Shown here piece after piece: positions 61,651 to 64,000 of a DNA stretch of 64,000 nt. Under the pieces are notes generated by a model that was not told the origin of the DNA, ran no database searches, and saw nothing but the letters and a program-made list of their open reading frames with translations. How positions within the stretch are numbered: the first letter of the stretch is position 1; each line of letters opens with the position of its first letter. A program made the position numbers and the translations under genes. This DNA is from JAUVUV01 sp964548275. GTDB lineage: Bacteria > Gemmatimonadota > Glassbacteria > GWA2-58-10. The DNA lies in assembly GCA_964548275.1 (NCBI GenBank), contig CAZJQI010000015.1, forward strand, positions 11,862 through 75,861. Direction: 5' to 3'.

Positions 61651-62247
61651 ATGGATTCGAACCAGCTACTGAAGCTGTTCAAAAAGTACGATGCCTTTCT
61701 CGAAGGCCATTTCCTGCTGACCAGCGGACTTCACAGCCCGCACTATTTTCAATGTGCAAGAATCCTGCAGCACCCTGAACCGGCGGAAAAACTCGGGAAA
61801 AGTCTCGCTGAAAAGGTTTCCGGATATCTTGACAGTAAAAGTATAGATGCTGTGCTTTCCCCTGCACTGGGCGGCCTGATTATTGGCCACGAGCTGGGTC
61901 GCGCCCTGGGCTGCCGGGCGGTTTTCGCCGAGCGACAGGACGGCCGGATGCGGCTGCGCAGGTTCAGCCTGGAACCAGGCGAACGGGTGGTGGTGGTCGA
62001 GGATGTAGTCACCACAGGCGGCTCGCTTCTTGAAACCGCCGCTGTCGCCAGAGAGGCTGGAGCCAACATCATGGCGATCTGCTGCCTGGTTGACCGCTCT
62101 ATGAGGGAGATTCCGGAACTGGCCGGTTTGATCAGCCTGGTAAAAGTGGAAGCTCTAGCCTACGACCCGGCTACTTGCCCGCTCTGCAAACAGGGTATAC
62201 CGCTGGTCAAACCGGGAAGCCGGCAGGTTTCGAAAGGAAGTTTTTAA
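61651..62247 (+). CDS. pyrE: Orotate phosphoribosyltransferase
   Basis: A 198-residue enzyme that joins orotate with PRPP to give OMP. I use the ATG at 61651, 11 bases after AGGAG; the in-frame GTG at 61639 lies inside that ribosome site. The PRPP motif V-V-V-V-E-D-V-V-T-T-G-G-S (about 112-124) and the upstream F-A-E-R-Q-D-G loop with basic residues are clear. The C-terminus has a C-P-L-C pair (about 179-182) found in a subset of PyrE proteins. Its stop overlaps the cysS start (TAATG). The pyrKDE order means the gene set for the middle of UMP synthesis is co-expressed. Confidence 0.94.
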   Translation: MDSNQLLKLFKKYDAFLEGHFLLTSGLHSPHYFQCARILQHPEPAEKLGKSLAEKVSGYLDSKSIDAVLSPALGGLIIGHELGRALGCRAVFAERQDGRMRLRRFSLEPGERVVVVEDVVTTGGSLLETAAVAREAGANIMAICCLVDRSMREIPELAGLISLVKVEALAYDPATCPLCKQGIPLVKPGSRQVSKGSF

Positions 62248-63647
62248 TGGAAAATTTTTTCATCTACAACACGCTTACACGAAAAAAAGAAAAGCTCGAA
62301 CCCTTGAAGTCGCCTCTTGTCAGAATGTACTGCTGCGGGCCCACGGTTTACGATTACGCACATATCGGAAATTACCGCACTTTCGTTTTCTCGGACCTGC
62401 TGCGCCGTGGTCTTTTACTTCACGGTTTTAAACTCAAAGAGGTGATGAACATCACCGATGTGGACGATAAGACTATCGCCGGTGCTGATCGGGAAGGGAT
62501 AAAACTGTCCGAATTCACAGATTTCTATGTCAAGGCTTTTTTCGATGATCTGAAAGATTTGCGTATCCAGAAAGCCGAGCACTATCCTCGTGCTACCGAG
62601 CACATCGGCGATATTATCGATCTCGTAAGCCGCCTTCAGAAGCGCGGCCTGGCATACCAGAGCGATGACTCGGTTTACTACCGGATATCCGCATTTCCCG
62701 ATTACGGCAAACTGAGCCGCGTAGATTTCGAGGGCATCCAGGAGGGGGCGCGGGTAGATCACGACAACTACGACAAGGAAAGCGTTCGGGATTTCGCCCT
62801 CTGGAAAAGTGGGAAAGAAGAGCAGGTTTTCTGGGACAGCCCTTGGGGAAAGGGAAGGCCGGGCTGGCATATCGAGTGCTCGGCGATGAGCATGAAATAC
62901 CTCGGGGAAACCCTGGACATCCACCTCGGCGGGGTGGATCTTTGCTTTCCGCACCATGAAAACGAAATCGCCCAGAGCGAGGGGGCAACAGGTAAGCAGT
63001 TCGTGCGCTACTGGGTGCACGCCGAGCACCTTCTGGTGGATGGACAAAAGATGAGCAAGTCCCTGGGAAATTATTACACTTTTCGCGACCTTAAAGAGAA
63101 AGGATTCAAGCCCTCGGCTGTGAGATACCTGCTGCTTGGCACCCATTACCGGAGTCAGCTTAATTTCACTTTCGACGCTCTTGGTGCGGCCGCCTCGGCT
63201 GTTAACCGGCTGAGAGATTTCAGGAACCGGCTGGAAAACTATGTGCCCGCTCAGGGCCCGGGGGAAGCTCCCCGGCTGGGGTGTGCTGAACCTTTCAAAG
63301 CCGCTCTGGCCGACGACCTGGCGATAAATAACGCTCTGGCCGCTCTGTTCGATTACGTACGTGAAGTTAACCGGCTTATCGACCAGGATACATTAAGCGC
63401 CGGGGCCCACTGTCGAGCCATTGAAGAATTAGCTCTTTGCGACTCCGTGCTCGATGTCCTGAATCCCGAGCCCGAAGATGAGGATGAGGAATTCAGGAGA
63501 TTCGTCGAGTCCCTGATTGAGGAGCGTAGCCGAGCCAGACATGAAAAAAATTATGCCCGCGCAGATGAAATTCGTAATGAGCTGGCCTCTAAAGGAGTCA
63601 TACTTGAAGATTCCCCCCAGGGCACAAGGTGGAAGAGAAAACTTTAG
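62247..63647 (+). CDS. cysS: Cysteinyl-tRNA synthetase
   Basis: A 466-residue class I aminoacyl-tRNA synthetase. I use the ATG at 62247 (AAAGGAAG about 7 bases upstream, overlapping the pyrE stop) because the protein then starts at the usual place, M-x-N/F-F-I-Y-N-T-L. Motifs: zinc ligand Cys30 in M-Y-C-C-G-P-T-V-Y, H-I-G-N (39-42, HIGH motif), W-H-I-E-C-S-A-M-S zinc site, and K-M-S-K-S (268-272). The anticodon-binding part is C-terminal, ending near A-R-A-D-E-I-R-N-E-L. All key residues are intact. It is the last gene of the pyr group before the tRNA cluster. Confidence 0.97.
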   Translation: MENFFIYNTLTRKKEKLEPLKSPLVRMYCCGPTVYDYAHIGNYRTFVFSDLLRRGLLLHGFKLKEVMNITDVDDKTIAGADREGIKLSEFTDFYVKAFFDDLKDLRIQKAEHYPRATEHIGDIIDLVSRLQKRGLAYQSDDSVYYRISAFPDYGKLSRVDFEGIQEGARVDHDNYDKESVRDFALWKSGKEEQVFWDSPWGKGRPGWHIECSAMSMKYLGETLDIHLGGVDLCFPHHENEIAQSEGATGKQFVRYWVHAEHLLVDGQKMSKSLGNYYTFRDLKEKGFKPSAVRYLLLGTHYRSQLNFTFDALGAAASAVNRLRDFRNRLENYVPAQGPGEAPRLGCAEPFKAALADDLAINNALAALFDYVREVNRLIDQDTLSAGAHCRAIEELALCDSVLDVLNPEPEDEDEEFRRFVESLIEERSRARHEKNYARADEIRNELASKGVILEDSPQGTRWKRKL

Positions 63648-63680
63648 TCTTCTGGCAATAAAAAAAATTTGCAAAAAACA

Positions 63681-63708
63681 TTGACAAAAAGTAATTTGTC
63701 TATATATT
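63681..63708 (+). promoter_or_regulatory. Promoter for the tRNA cluster
   Basis: TTGACA at 63681-63686, a 16-base spacer and TATATT at 63703-63708, about 30 bases before the first tRNA. The surrounding DNA is very AT-rich. Confidence 0.6.
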
Positions 63709-63740
63709 TTTAATATTTTAAACCTTCAGGGCTTTTTTAT

Positions 63741-63816
63741 GCTGGCGTAGCTCAATTGGTAGAGCAGCTGATTTGTAATCAGCAGGTTACGGGTTCGAGT
63801 CCCCTCGCCAGCTCCA
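63741..63816 (+). tRNA. tRNA-Thr (anticodon TGT), CCA encoded
   Basis: Acceptor GCTGGCG pairs with CGCCAGC, followed by T and CCA. Anticodon stem GCTGA / TCAGC encloses TTTGTAA with TGT. D-arm AGCTCAATTGGTAGAGC and T-arm GGTTCGAGTCC are normal. It reads ACA codons. Confidence 0.96.
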
Positions 63817-63823
63817 GTCACGT

Positions 63824-63908
63824 GGAGGGGTTCCCGAGCGGTCAAAGGGAACAGACTGTAAATCTGTCGGCTCAGCCTTCGTAGGTTCAAATCCTACCCC
63901 CTCCACCA
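63824..63908 (+). tRNA. tRNA-Tyr (anticodon GTA), CCA encoded
   Basis: Acceptor GGAGGGG pairs with CCCCTCC, discriminator A and CCA. Anticodon stem CAGAC-loop with GTA. The long variable arm (GGCTCAGCCTTC) is the class II mark of bacterial tyrosine tRNA. It lies 7 bases after tRNA-Thr. Confidence 0.96.
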
Positions 63909-63924
63909 TTAATTTTTTTTTCAG

Positions 63925-64000
63925 GCGGGAATAGCTCAGTTGGTAGAGCATCAGCCTTCCAAGCTGAGGGTCGCGGGTTCGAGTCCCGTTTCCCGCTCCA
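63925..64000 (+). tRNA. tRNA-Gly (anticodon TCC), CCA encoded
   Basis: Acceptor GCGGGAA pairs with TTCCCGC, then T and CCA, which end exactly at the last base of the window. Anticodon loop has TCC. The order Thr-Tyr-Gly is the one that precedes tuf in many bacteria. Confidence 0.96.

Overview
The window looks like chromosomal DNA from an uncultured Gram-negative bacterium. Lipid A/Kdo-type LPS genes (waaA, an MsbA-like flippase, an ArnT-like glycosyltransferase), a TonB-dependent receptor paired with a DUF4249 lipoprotein, DUF2723 membrane proteins, SUMF1-fold lipoproteins and a dockerin-like protein together suggest the FCB group in a broad sense (Bacteroidota-related candidate phyla such as Glassbacteria or Latescibacterota). 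This placement is inferred from gene content only; the window has no rRNA.

Layout. 0-3.4 kb: two sodium:solute symporters, the first cut by the window edge. 3.6-6.5 kb (minus): a coiled-coil protein, a 55-residue gene with a strong ribosome site, and an ArnT-like transferase. 6.6-11.2 kb (plus): an operon with a near-consensus promoter carrying an MsbA-like exporter, a GT2 enzyme, a DUF3108 protein and a deoxyhypusine-synthase-like protein. 11.2-13.2 kb: an AT-rich restriction-modification pair (MjaI-like nuclease, m4C-type methylase). 13.3-18.3 kb (minus): an unknown Cys-containing protein, a NYN-domain nuclease gene with a promoter-leader-terminator arrangement, waaA, a TusA-like protein, queH and rnfB. 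18.5-23.1 kb: biotin synthesis (bioF, bioD, bioC, a BioH-type esterase). 23.2-29.6 kb: two DUF2723-TPR paralogues separated by repeat-rich spacers.

31.4-38.8 kb: two SUMF1-fold lipoproteins, a frameshifted lipoprotein gene, a TonB receptor with its DUF4249 partner, and an exported TudS-like protein. 39.3-46.6 kb: a tripartite efflux operon with three consecutive adaptor genes, a MacB-type permease, TolC and an ATPase. 46.7-54.4 kb (minus): a secreted beta-propeller protein with a methyltransferase-like head, a dockerin/SUMF1 protein and a PL11 rhamnogalacturonan lyase. 54.9-56.1 kb: a voltage-gated potassium channel, a tRNA 3'-end remnant and tRNA-Leu. 56.4-64 kb: smpB, an amidase, a TPR lipoprotein, pyrK-pyrD-pyrE, cysS and the start of a tRNA-Thr-Tyr-Gly cluster that in many bacteria leads into tuf.

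Intergenic DNA between 26 and 52 kb is rich in dispersed repeats: two long families, each seen twice, and three short palindromic families. The observations most worth checking are the probable attenuator in front of the NYN gene, the perfect 24-bp inverted repeat between bioC and bioD, the repeat blocks around the duplicated DUF2723 genes, the three-adaptor efflux operon and the exported methyltransferase-propeller fusion. I saw no CRISPR array, complete insertion sequence or prophage.
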